Assembly: GCA_958295945.1 (NCBI GenBank)
Contig: OY282386.1
Coordinates: 1,937,371-2,001,370, forward strand
Direction: 5' to 3'
Length of the DNA stretch: 64,000 bases
Origin: Candidatus Poribacteria bacterium
GTDB taxonomy: Bacteria; Poribacteria; WGA-4E; WGA-3G
The notes below the pieces were generated by a model. The model saw only the letters and a list, made by a program, of their open reading frames with translations, had not been told where the DNA came from and ran no database searches. Made by a program: the position numbers and the translations under genes. Position 1 is the first letter of the stretch; each line of letters opens with the position of its first letter. Shown here in pieces: positions 1 through 8,509 of the stretch.

Positions 1-44
1 GAAGGTATATTTTGTTTTCATAGTGTGAAATATGACAGCAAGAT

Positions 45-1448
45 TTACTTAACTTGTGGATTAGGTTCTGTGCTAAATTTATTCTTTTCAATGACTGCCA
101 TTCGTGTTGGACCTAATGATTGCGTTCGTTCCCACTTTCCTTTTCTTGACATGATGACAAAATCATTTGTCTGGTTTGGAATATCGTGAGGAACAGCAAA
201 GCCGGGTGTGGATATGTCGCTCATGTCCCAGTTCATATATGAGAATGGTTCTCCAGAGTCCCATTCCCATCTGGTATCATCTTGATCATATTTTAAGCCT
301 ATCCAATACTCCATTCCTTCATAAACAAGAGTAAGCCATACCTGTTCTGATTCACTTGTGATAGAAACAAGATGTGCATCTTCTGCTTCTGCTTTAGCTA
401 CAGCATCATTTCTTGTGCCTTCACAACGAATTGCTTTGTATGCATGTCCATTTTCAGGATTGATAACCCATACGTCTGGGAAGTTAATAATGTTTTTAAA
501 TGGAATATATGCATTATTGATATGGAAAGTTTTTGTATCAGAAACGTCGGATGGATCACCGTTAAGTGTCAAAACTAAACCTTTATAAGGTATTCTATCT
601 TTTACAATAAACAATTCTGATAAAGTTGACAATCCCATATAGTCAAGTTTAATTGTATGTATTCCGTAATTGCGTACAGAGAGTTTAAAGTTACCGTTAG
701 TATCTGTCAAAAGTGTGAAATCTTCTACAGAACCATCTGTACCATCCATATCAAGTTGGAATATAGCCATTCTAACGGTTTTCTCAATGAGTAGTTGTCC
801 GTTCTTGAATTCTATTCTTCCGTGTATTCTCTGGTGTTTTCCATCTTCAGATTTCATAATCACTTCAACATTTGAGATGTCTGCACCAGGCTTTATGGTA
901 AATGTGACTCCCCCGGTATAAGGAGAGACTGGAAAGGAGTGTGGATAAAACTGGAACTCACCAAACTTTATTGCATGAATTTCAGGTAATGGTATAAATC
1001 TCCGTCTATCAGGAGTATTAAGGGATGCATCTTTTTCCATTCGCTCATTTGGAATAACCATTAGTTGAACGATTCCTGGAACAATTCCTGTAAAGACAAA
1101 GTTCCCTTCCTCATCCTTTACAGATGTTTGATATGGTGGATGTTCTCTTAACATTTGTTCATCTGGAGGTGGATTTTCCATATCGGGTCTATGTCTTGAA
1201 AATCCTTGTCTTAAGAAGGGATATAAGGAACTGTCATATAGTGGTTCCAAACCAGCATATTCGCGTAGTTTCACATAAAGAAGAATCACAGTTGAATCTT
1301 GAATTGGTTCTCCGTTTTCGTTGATGAGTCGTCCGGATAATGTTGGCGGCTTTTCTTCTGCTAAACTATTGAATGGAATTACAATGAGCAACATACTCAG
1401 AGATATAAGGATTGATATGGTCTCTTGTGTGTTCTTCAAATGCATCAT
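45..1448 (-). CDS. Secreted carboxypeptidase-regulatory-like / C-type-lectin-like protein (copy 1)
   Basis: The 467-residue product starts with a signal peptide (a hydrophobic stretch ending near residue 30), so it is exported. Residues about 35-150 look like a carboxypeptidase regulatory-like beta-sandwich (LSGRLINENGEPIQDS, then later NFVFTGIVPG). Residues about 330-460 look like a C-type lectin fold, with YWIGLKYD followed by WEWDSGEPFSYMNW. That lectin part has only one cysteine (IRCEG), so the classical disulfides are missing and calcium or sugar binding is uncertain. The start at 1448 has a GGGAG Shine-Dalgarno about 9 bases upstream. It is a paralog of the next upstream gene, 36 bases away, and the two are probably co-transcribed. 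A surface or periplasmic binding role is inferred only. Confidence 0.75.
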   Translation of the reverse strand: MMHLKNTQETISILISLSMLLIVIPFNSLAEEKPPTLSGRLINENGEPIQDSTVILLYVKLREYAGLEPLYDSSLYPFLRQGFSRHRPDMENPPPDEQMLREHPPYQTSVKDEEGNFVFTGIVPGIVQLMVIPNERMEKDASLNTPDRRRFIPLPEIHAIKFGEFQFYPHSFPVSPYTGGVTFTIKPGADISNVEVIMKSEDGKHQRIHGRIEFKNGQLLIEKTVRMAIFQLDMDGTDGSVEDFTLLTDTNGNFKLSVRNYGIHTIKLDYMGLSTLSELFIVKDRIPYKGLVLTLNGDPSDVSDTKTFHINNAYIPFKNIINFPDVWVINPENGHAYKAIRCEGTRNDAVAKAEAEDAHLVSITSESEQVWLTLVYEGMEYWIGLKYDQDDTRWEWDSGEPFSYMNWDMSDISTPGFAVPHDIPNQTNDFVIMSRKGKWERTQSLGPTRMAVIEKNKFSTEPNPQVK

Positions 1449-1484
1449 GACGAATATCTCCCTGTGGGATGGATCTGACTATAA

Positions 1485-2705
1485 CTATTCGTTTTCTTCA
1501 GTTGGATCTAAATTCTTCTTGTCTTTCTCAATGATTGCCATTCTGACAGCAGATTGGAATGGACTCTTATGCTCAATTGCGATCCACTTTTTTGCGTAGA
1601 AGTCTAATGCAACTCCTGTTCTACTCTCGTCTTCTGCTTTGTTTGGTTGCTGTCCTTTTCTCCAATTTGTGTACGTCAACGGTTGACCATTGTCCCATTG
1701 CCATTGTGCATCATTTTTTGGGATACTTAGACCAATCCAGAAAAATGTTCTGTGCTTGAATAGACCTTCTAACCATTTTTGTTCTGCTTCGTCATTTATA
1801 GCTACAAGATATGCGTTTTCACTTGCTGCTTGGTCTCTGGCATCTTGTAAGTTGACACATTGAATTCTCTTATATGCATTACCGGTAGCTGGATTTACTA
1901 TCCATACAGAATCTCGTTTGATAGTTTTTGACGTGCTTTTTAATTTAAAGACGAGGTCGTCGTACCTTTGACCTTCCTCAAGGATAATTGGTTCTGATGC
2001 AGCAGTAAAGCCTTGATATGTCATTTGTACGACATAGGTAGCAGGACTTCCCCTATAATATACAACAAAATAACCTTCGTTGTCTGTCTCAAAATCGCGT
2101 GTCATACGACTGCCGCCTCTACTTTCTCCACCATTGAATCTTTGAACCCGTTCTAAATTTATTGTTATACTTATCTCTTCCCTTATTAGTGGTGTTCCAT
2201 CTTTGTACAGAACACGTCCACGGATTCGCATGCGTGGTTCTTTGACGTGGACAATCACATTCTCAAGGTGTTCCCCCTGTTCAACAGCAAACGTTAATTT
2301 CCCAAACCACGTTGGCATGGCTTGTCGAAAGGCAATAGAGTAAAAAGTCAGGTCACCGATTTCTATAGACTGAATTTCAAGATCGGAACCGTGTTCAGGA
2401 AATATGACAAGCTGTGAAGAAACAGGATCAATGTTTTTGAATGAAAAACTCCCATCACTACCAGTCACGACTCTTGGCCATATAAGGAAATGTGTACGTT
2501 GTTTTAATTCTACATGTTCACCGATTTGGACTGGCTTTATAGCAATATGGATATCGGGTACAGGTTGTCCATGTTCATTTACTACGCGTCCAGAGAATTT
2601 TGTGGTGGAGTTTTGTGCGTTTGATTGTAATGTAAAACTGAGAACAGATACCAATGTTGCTAAAATTATAGTAATTAGGATAATTCTTCTATTTGAACGG
2701 TTCAT
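1485..2705 (-). CDS. Secreted carboxypeptidase-regulatory-like / C-type-lectin-like protein (copy 2)
   Basis: This 406-residue protein has the same architecture as its downstream neighbour. It has a signal peptide (residues about 1-30, ending SNAQN), a regulatory-like beta-sandwich (FSGRVVNEHGQPVPDI), a second sandwich-like part (RIRGRVLYKDGTPL), and a C-terminal lectin-like domain from about residue 270 (FFWIGLSIPK, then WQWDNGQPLTYTNW). The lectin domain again has a single cysteine (IQCVN). The shared motif V-W-I-V-N-P-x-x-G-x-A-Y-K at the domain start marks the two genes as a tandem duplication. The upstream Shine-Dalgarno is weak. Function unknown; cell-surface or periplasmic adhesion is one possibility. 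Confidence 0.75.
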   Translation of the reverse strand: MNRSNRRIILITIILATLVSVLSFTLQSNAQNSTTKFSGRVVNEHGQPVPDIHIAIKPVQIGEHVELKQRTHFLIWPRVVTGSDGSFSFKNIDPVSSQLVIFPEHGSDLEIQSIEIGDLTFYSIAFRQAMPTWFGKLTFAVEQGEHLENVIVHVKEPRMRIRGRVLYKDGTPLIREEISITINLERVQRFNGGESRGGSRMTRDFETDNEGYFVVYYRGSPATYVVQMTYQGFTAASEPIILEEGQRYDDLVFKLKSTSKTIKRDSVWIVNPATGNAYKRIQCVNLQDARDQAASENAYLVAINDEAEQKWLEGLFKHRTFFWIGLSIPKNDAQWQWDNGQPLTYTNWRKGQQPNKAEDESRTGVALDFYAKKWIAIEHKSPFQSAVRMAIIEKDKKNLDPTEENE

Positions 2706-2781
2706 AATTCTATCGCTTATTATTCAGGTTATGATGATGTTACTATGTGAACAGAGAATTATTGTATGAAGAAGTATCAAT

Positions 2782-3180
2782 TCATAAAAATACCGAAGGG
2801 TTAACATGAAAACGGTTCGCTAAAGCATGGATCTGTTTAATTGTTAAATCTCTTTTCTCCTTCAGGATTTCCAATACGGTATCTTGTGTACCCAACTCAT
2901 GTAAGTCTGAGGCATCACATTGATGTTCTTCCATTAAGTATTTCAACATATCAATTCCACTACAATCAGGAATTGGATGATGTTTTTCTTCATAGGCATG
3001 TATCAGTGTTCCAAGTATATCAAGAAGTTCATATAATGGATGTTTTTCATTGGTACCTACTTCATCAATCAATGCATTTAGTGTTTGGACAGCATTATCA
3101 TATTCGTTTTCATTACGAATTGAAATTAGTGGCTGTACAACATTCCAATGTGTCTGTAATTCTTTTATAATGAAACTCAT
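2782..3180 (-). CDS. higA: HigA-type antitoxin (HTH)
   Basis: The product (132 residues from the preferred start) has a helical N-terminal part and a C-terminal XRE-like helix-turn-helix (TVLEILKEKRDLTIKQIHALANRFHVNPSVFL), as in HigA-family antitoxins. The ATG at 3180 is preferred over the in-frame ATG at 3189. An AAGGAGG Shine-Dalgarno lies about 9 bases before 3180 but directly abuts 3189. The start overlaps the toxin stop as ATGA, so translation is coupled. The family normally neutralises the HigB RNase and represses the operon. The toxin-before-antitoxin order is the usual one for HigBA. Confidence 0.88.
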   Translation of the reverse strand: MSFIIKELQTHWNVVQPLISIRNENEYDNAVQTLNALIDEVGTNEKHPLYELLDILGTLIHAYEEKHHPIPDCSGIDMLKYLMEEHQCDASDLHELGTQDTVLEILKEKRDLTIKQIHALANRFHVNPSVFL

Positions 3181-3464
3181 TTCTTCCATCCTCCTTGGTC
3201 GTATTCTTTATGTGTCAAAACACGACGAACATATACTTTTCCCCTATTGAAATGTATTGAAGCAATTAGTCGATACTTGTTACCACCAATGTTAAACACT
3301 ATAAGATCATCTACCATATCCGCGCTAGGAAAGACTTCGCGTAATTCTGAGAAACTGTTGTAAGAGTTATGTTTCAATAGTTTAAACCAACGCATAAGCG
3401 AAATTTGACTATCAGCATGTTTTTCCCAGAATACGCGTAGTGCCTTTTTACTGATTACGTGCAT
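3177..3464 (-). CDS. higB: HigB-type mRNA interferase toxin
   Basis: The 95-residue product matches the HigB toxin family (PF09907 type) over its full length. It opens HVISKKALRVFWEKHADSQ, continues with VFNIGGNKYRLIASIHF, and ends YVRRVLTHKEYDQGGWKK. These toxins cut mRNA on the ribosome and are held in check by HigA. The gene is intact and overlaps higA by 4 bases. Its start lies 8 bases after the end of the sulfatase-like gene, so it may also be reached by transcription from that gene. The pair most likely acts as a stabilisation or phage-response module; that role is inferred. Confidence 0.9.
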   Translation of the reverse strand: MHVISKKALRVFWEKHADSQISLMRWFKLLKHNSYNSFSELREVFPSADMVDDLIVFNIGGNKYRLIASIHFNRGKVYVRRVLTHKEYDQGGWKK

Positions 3465-3472
3465 ATTTCAAA

Positions 3473-4861
3473 CTATTCTTCAGCGAACTGCGGTCTGCCG
3501 AGGGCATCTGTTCTACCTTGACGTCTGTATTGCGGTAGATTTCCACCTGCATCTGCTAAGAGCCGCTCATGTGCAAGGGCAATTCGGTCTGCCCCTTTAT
3601 CTGTTATATCGTTCTGGCAAGTCGGATCCGCTTCAAGGTCAAATAAGCGTGTGCCACTGTTGAGATCAACACTTGAAAAATACCAACTTTTCTTGTCTTT
3701 ATACCAGACAGAGTTAACATAACGGCAGGTAAGATATTCACGTGAAGTGAATCCGCTTTTTCCTTCAACAAGAGGTAATAGACTTTGTCCTTGAATTTCA
3801 CCTGCAGGTTCAACTTGACTTGCATCCATGACAGTAGCAGGAACATCAAGTGTATAGACGAATTCATCACATGTTGTACCAGCATTCACACCAGAAGGAT
3901 GTCGGACTAATAGTGGTATGTCCATTGTGCCCGGATACATGAAGTTTGCGGGTTTTCCTGTTGCCTTATCAGGATTCTCTGCAAAGTTTGTGCCGTGATC
4001 ACTCAGGAACATAATCAATGTGTTGTCACTCAATCCGAGTCGGTCAATAGTGTCAACTAATCTACCAAACCATGTATCCACAAGCGTTACCAAACCTGCA
4101 TAGTTCGCCTTAACACTCGGCAACCTTTCTTCAAGTTCTTCATCTTTGAGAGAACCGTAAGGTAGGTTTAGACAAATCGGCTCGCGATCCTCTCTGCTAC
4201 CGTATAGATCGTAATAGTGTATGGGTGCTTCCCATGTTTCATGGGGTGTAAAACCGTCTATGTAGAGATAGAAAGGCGTATTGTTATGATTATGTTCTAC
4301 GAATTCAATGCCTGCGCGGAACAATCTTGCTGTTGGCCAGTTTTCCTCTTCACGTTCAGGTTGCACATTGACAATGTGTGAACGGACACGGTTTGGATTC
4401 CCTCTGTATCTCGCCACCTGTTTTGGATCCGCATGGGCACCCCCTCTGAATCTATCCTCTGCTTGTCCTCTGACATATTGCCACTGTTGGAATCCTCTCG
4501 TAAAGTTCATTCCCGGCACGAAATAGTGTGGAACATCAGCGAAGAAACCTGTGTGGTATCCGTTTCGTACAAGTGACTCAGCGATTGCAGGTTCATCTGA
4601 TGACATCGGCTGCCACCCTGGTGTGTAAACATTATCCCAAGGAACTGGGTTGTAAGAACTAATTGGATAGACTCGCCTACCTGTATGTAGCGTGCGTCGA
4701 GTTGGGATTGTTGGTAAAATTTCAGGGTGTGCATTGGTAAATGTAACACCTTGTTCTGCAAACCGTGCTAAATTCGGCGTTTTCACCCAATCGTTACCGT
4801 AAGGACTCAGATATGCTGTCCGAAGTGTATCAGAGACAACAACGACAATGTTCAAACTCAT
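3473..4861 (-). CDS. Arylsulfatase-superfamily enzyme with Thr at the FGly position
   Basis: This 462-residue protein belongs to the alkaline phosphatase/sulfatase superfamily. It has an N-terminal metal-site strand NIVVVVSDTLR (D11), the signature TIPTRRTLHTGRR at residues 51-63, and a C-terminal metal site IMFLSDHGTNFAE. No signal peptide is visible, so it is probably cytoplasmic. In true sulfatases the signature begins with Cys or Ser (C-x-P-x-R), which becomes formylglycine. Here that residue is Thr51 (codon aca). The enzyme may use Thr as a direct nucleophile, as phosphodiesterases of the superfamily do, or may be inactive as a sulfatase. The start has a GGAGG 6 bases upstream. It leads the higBA genes on the same strand. 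Confidence 0.88.
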   Translation of the reverse strand: MSLNIVVVVSDTLRTAYLSPYGNDWVKTPNLARFAEQGVTFTNAHPEILPTIPTRRTLHTGRRVYPISSYNPVPWDNVYTPGWQPMSSDEPAIAESLVRNGYHTGFFADVPHYFVPGMNFTRGFQQWQYVRGQAEDRFRGGAHADPKQVARYRGNPNRVRSHIVNVQPEREEENWPTARLFRAGIEFVEHNHNNTPFYLYIDGFTPHETWEAPIHYYDLYGSREDREPICLNLPYGSLKDEELEERLPSVKANYAGLVTLVDTWFGRLVDTIDRLGLSDNTLIMFLSDHGTNFAENPDKATGKPANFMYPGTMDIPLLVRHPSGVNAGTTCDEFVYTLDVPATVMDASQVEPAGEIQGQSLLPLVEGKSGFTSREYLTCRYVNSVWYKDKKSWYFSSVDLNSGTRLFDLEADPTCQNDITDKGADRIALAHERLLADAGGNLPQYRRQGRTDALGRPQFAEE

Positions 4862-4920
4862 ATATTTCCTCCAAAGAGATTTATATAAACAAATAATATT
4901 CTTATCAATTTAATTCAATA

Positions 4921-5220
4921 TTAGACAGTATAATCAAAAACGAGTACATCCTCAACCATTGGACGAATATGCTCTCCTGCGACTTGACGGTGAAAGGGAT
5001 GAGGTAGATATGCATCCCGTGCTGCCTCATCTGTAAATCTGACGATAAACCCGTAGGAATAATCTTGGCTTTTTCCTTCGGGACTGTTGTTCGTGCCAGC
5101 AGTGATGGATTCAATTCCGGGGATTTCATCTTTCATTTTCATCAATGCATCGGGTAAAGCATCCAATTGTGCTGGGGTGATATCCGACTTTAACTTTAGT
5201 AGGACGATGTGTTCAACCAT
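4921..5220 (-). CDS. Dabb (stress-responsive dimeric alpha/beta barrel) protein
   Basis: The 99-residue product from the ATG at 5220 (MVEHIVLLKLKSDITPAQLD) fits the Dabb family: the opening V-x-H-I-V-L-x-K strand, the middle GFIVRFTDEAARDAYLPHP, and the closing HIRPMVEDVLVFDYTV. The start at 5220 is chosen because a GGAG lies about 10 bases upstream and the family begins exactly there. Further upstream in-frame codons add non-family sequence. Dabb proteins are small ferredoxin-like dimers of varied, often unknown, function. It lies 59 bases upstream of the sulfatase-like gene on the same strand. Confidence 0.85.
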   Translation of the reverse strand: MVEHIVLLKLKSDITPAQLDALPDALMKMKDEIPGIESITAGTNNSPEGKSQDYSYGFIVRFTDEAARDAYLPHPFHRQVAGEHIRPMVEDVLVFDYTV

Positions 5221-5383
5221 AAATAGTGTCTCCAATTGCATGTTTGTTGTTAGTTTTGGGTGGAATAAAATTCGTGAGATGATATATAATAATAGTATTA
5301 CACAAGTTTTGTTTTTTCTCAAGAGTTTTCTTTTGCAATCTCACCCAACTATACGTAACTATAGATTCCTCACATAAATTTGG

Positions 5384-5403
5384 ACAGGACTTACGCATTT
5401 TTA
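5384..5403 (+). repeat. Left terminal inverted repeat of the IS
   Basis: This 20-base end (ACAGGACTTACGCATTTTTA) matches the reverse complement of 6456-6475 at 19 positions. The TTGG immediately to its left is repeated on the far side of the element. Confidence 0.9.
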
Positions 5404-5427
5404 TAAAATGGTGTCCAATATTCTATT

Positions 5428-6468
5428 ATGACTACATGGACACAATCTAAAAAGAAGGTAAACCTATTTTCCGATTATTGTCAATTTTTGTTATCAAGTT
5501 TTACGAACTGGACGCAAACGTACTTTGGTGATCAGTCTGAGAAATGGAGCCATGATCAACTCAATCGTTTTTTGAGAAATGAGAACATTCCATCAAGCGA
5601 ACTCTGGCAGTCTGTCCAGGATGACATTGAGTTTGATGATCAAGGGCACATTGCTTTTGATGATGTTGTGCTACCTAAACCGCATGCGAAAAAGATTGAA
5701 GCTCTCCGTCCTCAGTGGAGTGGTAGCGACAAAAAAGTCGTTGATGGCATCGGTATTGTAACGTGTCTCTATGTCAACCCAAAGACGCAAGAGTATTGGA
5801 TCATTGATTATCGCATTTACGACAAAGACCATGATGGAAAAACCAAAATAGACCATTTATTAGACATGCTGCAAAACGCGGTCTTCAAAAAACAACTCCC
5901 GTTTCGGACGGTGCTAATGGATAGTTGGTATGCATCCATGCAAGTCATGAAAGCGATTGAAAAACTTTCTAAGATTTATTATGTGCCACTGAAACGCAAT
6001 CGTCTTGTAAACGATACGGACGGCGTTGAACCACACCAACAAGTCCAAAAGTTATCTTGGACACAGACAGAAACGCAACACGGAAAGCACGTGCACATCA
6101 AGAAGTTTCCAAAAGGGCATCAAGTGAAGTTGTTCCGGTTAGTCTCCTCTAACGGACGCACGGAATATATTGCGACAAACGATTTATCTCAATCGGATGC
6201 GGATGCGACACGCCAAGAATGTCGCGTGCGTTGGAAGATTGAACAACTTCATCGTGAGATCAAACAAGTCACCGGTATTGGTAAATGTCAATGCCGCAAG
6301 TTGCGTGCCCAAAGAAATCATATTGCTTGTTGTTTTCAAGTATGGGTCTGTTTGAAACGTGTTGCGCGCAAACATGGTAAAACAATTTATGAACTAAAAC
6401 AAAGTTTATTGGATGATTATATGCGATTTCAACTCTCTAATCCTTCAATAATTTTTAAAAATGCGTAA
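5428..6468 (+). CDS. DDE transposase, IS4/IS701-like
   Basis: The 346-residue protein has an early acidic motif (AFDDVVLPKPHAKK), a second acidic block with the aspartate in RTVLMDSWYAS, and a C-terminal glutamate motif (WKIEQLHREIKQVTGIGKCQCR). This is the DDE layout of IS4- and IS701-type transposases, with an R/E/K pattern like the IS4 YREK signature. The frame is intact, so the element may still be mobile. The gene fills almost the whole element, and its TAA at 6466-6468 is within the right inverted repeat. Family assignment between IS4 and IS701 is uncertain; the 4-bp duplication favours IS701. Confidence 0.88.
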   Translation: MTTWTQSKKKVNLFSDYCQFLLSSFTNWTQTYFGDQSEKWSHDQLNRFLRNENIPSSELWQSVQDDIEFDDQGHIAFDDVVLPKPHAKKIEALRPQWSGSDKKVVDGIGIVTCLYVNPKTQEYWIIDYRIYDKDHDGKTKIDHLLDMLQNAVFKKQLPFRTVLMDSWYASMQVMKAIEKLSKIYYVPLKRNRLVNDTDGVEPHQQVQKLSWTQTETQHGKHVHIKKFPKGHQVKLFRLVSSNGRTEYIATNDLSQSDADATRQECRVRWKIEQLHREIKQVTGIGKCQCRKLRAQRNHIACCFQVWVCLKRVARKHGKTIYELKQSLLDDYMRFQLSNPSIIFKNA

Positions 6469-6475
6469 GTTCTGT
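6456..6475 (-). repeat. Right terminal inverted repeat of the IS
   Basis: This end mirrors 5384-5403 with one mismatch. It contains the transposase stop codon and also an ATG (6461) that is in frame with the following WD40 gene. Confidence 0.9.
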
Positions 6476-6487
6476 TTGGAGAGACAA

Positions 6488-8506
6488 ATGAAACAAATAA
6501 AAGCCTATATATTGATAATATTCCTAATTTTCATAACAAATACATCAATAATTGCACAGGATGCCACCGAAGCAGGTTTGCCTGAAGGCGCAATTGCACG
6601 TCTTGGTAAAGGACGTATTTCAGTGATGCGTTTTTCTCCAAATGGAAAACATCTCGCTGTAGGAACTTCAGTCGGTGTCTGGCTATATGATATCAACACT
6701 GGTAGTGCCAAAGCATTGTTTAGATCTGAAGCGAGAACAGTAGACCTGAAGGTTTACAACAAACCGTTAGCAAAAGAATGGACTGCTGATTCCGTCTCTT
6801 ACATCGGATGCCTTGCATTTTCACATGACAGCAAGATTCTTGCAGTGTCTGAATCAGATAACTTTGTAACTCAATTATGGGATGTTGACTCTGGTAAAGA
6901 ATTATCAATGCTTCCTGCAACTTATAAGTATGATAAAGCTTATGCAATAGCATTTTCAGAGGACGACAAAACACTCATTACACCACACTATTTTGGAGAA
7001 ATAATCCATTGGGATGTTGCAACGGGAGAGATAACCAAAGTCTTGAAAACCTATGATAATCATTCATACGAAAATATTGAGATATCTCAAGATGGCACGA
7101 CTTATGTAAGTGGTGATTTTAAGGATGGTGAGTTGCGATTATGGGATGCTACAAGTGGGAATCTACTCACAGATTTTGATGCAAAAGCACAGAAAGGAGT
7201 TTATAGACTCGCATTTTCTCCTGATTTGAAAACGGTTGCAAGTGCACATGATGATAGCACCGTCCGATTATGGAATATATCAGAAGGTTCTGAATCTGCT
7301 ACATTTATAGGTCATACAGAAAGAATAAACACAATTGCTTATTCACCTGATGGAAAACTACTTGTAAGTGGTAGTGAGGATGAAACCATTAAATTCTGGG
7401 ATTTATCTAAGAAAAGTTTATTGGATACTCTTCCTGGACGTTTTGATGGTGTAAATGCTCTAACATTTTCACCTGATGGTCATATACTTGCAAGTGGGTG
7501 TTCAGATGGTTCTATTCGGTTTTGGGATGTCAGGACAAGAAAAGAAAAGGCAATCTTTGCAACAGGACATACAGTTGGAATCAAGTCAGTAGCGTTCACT
7601 GAGGATAACACAAAGATTGCGGCTGCGACAGATAACGGTTCTGTACAAATATGGGATTTAGAAACAAAAAAACTGTATCCATCTCCATCAGTTCAGTCTT
7701 ATGACAAAACGATGGCATTGGCTTTATCACATGATGCAACGATGTATGCAAGTCGAGGATCAGAGTCTACTGTTCGTTCTAATGAAGGTGGTGTTAGTAC
7801 ATCTTGGAGACCATATAGCGATATTAATGTTTGGGTATTACCCACAGGTGACAAACTGGTCACGCTCCAGCAGGAAGCGGGATCACTTGCATTCTTACCA
7901 GATAATAGTATTCTTGCATCAGGGACGAGGAAGGAACTAAGATTTATAAATACAGAGACTTGGGAAGCAAAGTGGAATTTACAAATTAGAAATACGTTTG
8001 ATGGGAAACTAATGTTTTCACCAAATGGGAAGATGTTTGCCCCGTATGGAACGTTCAGAAAAACACGAATCTGGGATATGTCCACTGAACAGGAGATTAC
8101 ACCTGATGGTATTAAAGATGGAAACGCCTTAGCATTCTCTCCAGATAACAAATTGATGGCAAGTAGCAACAATGAAGGCATTGTATTATGGGATATATCA
8201 CCAGAGGGAATTCACAGACATAAAACTCACATTGATGCACACTGGGGGTTAGGTGAAGTTCTTCTGTTTTCTCCAGATAGTCAAGTACTTCTACATGCAA
8301 CATCAAAAGAGAAAGATATCATACAACTTTGGGAAGTGGAGACTGGCAATGACTTAGGTTCATTACCCGGACACACATGGAAGATCTATTCTCTTGTTTT
8401 TTCACATGATGGAAAGACACTTGCAAGTGGTGCTGGTGATGGCACAGTGCTTCTGTGGGACTGGGAAAAAGTACTATCAAAGGCACAACAAGTAAATGGA
8501 GATTAA
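6488..8506 (+). CDS. Secreted WD40 beta-propeller protein, first of four
   Basis: From the ATG at 6488 the product is 672 residues. It has a signal peptide (MKQIKAYILIIFLIFITNTS, ending near IIAQ) followed by about 14 WD40-like blades, seen as repeated FSPDGKxLASG...VRLWD units such as LAFSPDLKTVASAHDDSTV and KLLVSGSEDETIKFWDLS. The frame also opens at 6461 inside the IS end. The 6488 start is preferred because GGAGAG lies 5 bases upstream and it gives a clean signal peptide. Two seven-bladed propellers are the likely fold, exported to the periplasm or surface. It leads a four-gene operon, with the next gene 3 bases downstream. The IS has removed or replaced its native upstream region. Confidence 0.87.
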   Translation: MKQIKAYILIIFLIFITNTSIIAQDATEAGLPEGAIARLGKGRISVMRFSPNGKHLAVGTSVGVWLYDINTGSAKALFRSEARTVDLKVYNKPLAKEWTADSVSYIGCLAFSHDSKILAVSESDNFVTQLWDVDSGKELSMLPATYKYDKAYAIAFSEDDKTLITPHYFGEIIHWDVATGEITKVLKTYDNHSYENIEISQDGTTYVSGDFKDGELRLWDATSGNLLTDFDAKAQKGVYRLAFSPDLKTVASAHDDSTVRLWNISEGSESATFIGHTERINTIAYSPDGKLLVSGSEDETIKFWDLSKKSLLDTLPGRFDGVNALTFSPDGHILASGCSDGSIRFWDVRTRKEKAIFATGHTVGIKSVAFTEDNTKIAAATDNGSVQIWDLETKKLYPSPSVQSYDKTMALALSHDATMYASRGSESTVRSNEGGVSTSWRPYSDINVWVLPTGDKLVTLQQEAGSLAFLPDNSILASGTRKELRFINTETWEAKWNLQIRNTFDGKLMFSPNGKMFAPYGTFRKTRIWDMSTEQEITPDGIKDGNALAFSPDNKLMASSNNEGIVLWDISPEGIHRHKTHIDAHWGLGEVLLFSPDSQVLLHATSKEKDIIQLWEVETGNDLGSLPGHTWKIYSLVFSHDGKTLASGAGDGTVLLWDWEKVLSKAQQVNGD

Positions 8507-8509
8507 TAA

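Larger units (their letters stand above)
5384..6475 (+). mobile_element. Complete insertion sequence, IS4/IS701-like, 1092 bp
   Basis: A single transposase gene is bounded by 20-base terminal inverted repeats with one mismatch (5384-5403 and 6456-6475, outer sequence ACAG[G/A]ACTTACGC). The four bases TTGG occur directly outside both ends (5380-5383 and 6476-6479), consistent with a 4-bp target duplication. The transposase stop codon lies inside the right repeat. The element sits between the Dabb gene and the WD40 operon. Its right edge is about 12 bases from the first WD40 start codon, leaving only the Shine-Dalgarno sequence outside. Confidence 0.9.

Noticed and set aside
6461-6487. WD40 protein start within the IS inverted repeat
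   Set aside because: The added residues are IS sequence, while the ATG at 6488 has a Shine-Dalgarno and a clean signal peptide.
7699-8181. Minus-strand open frame of 160 codons across the first WD40 gene
   Set aside because: It mirrors codon bias of the repeats on the plus strand and has no family features.
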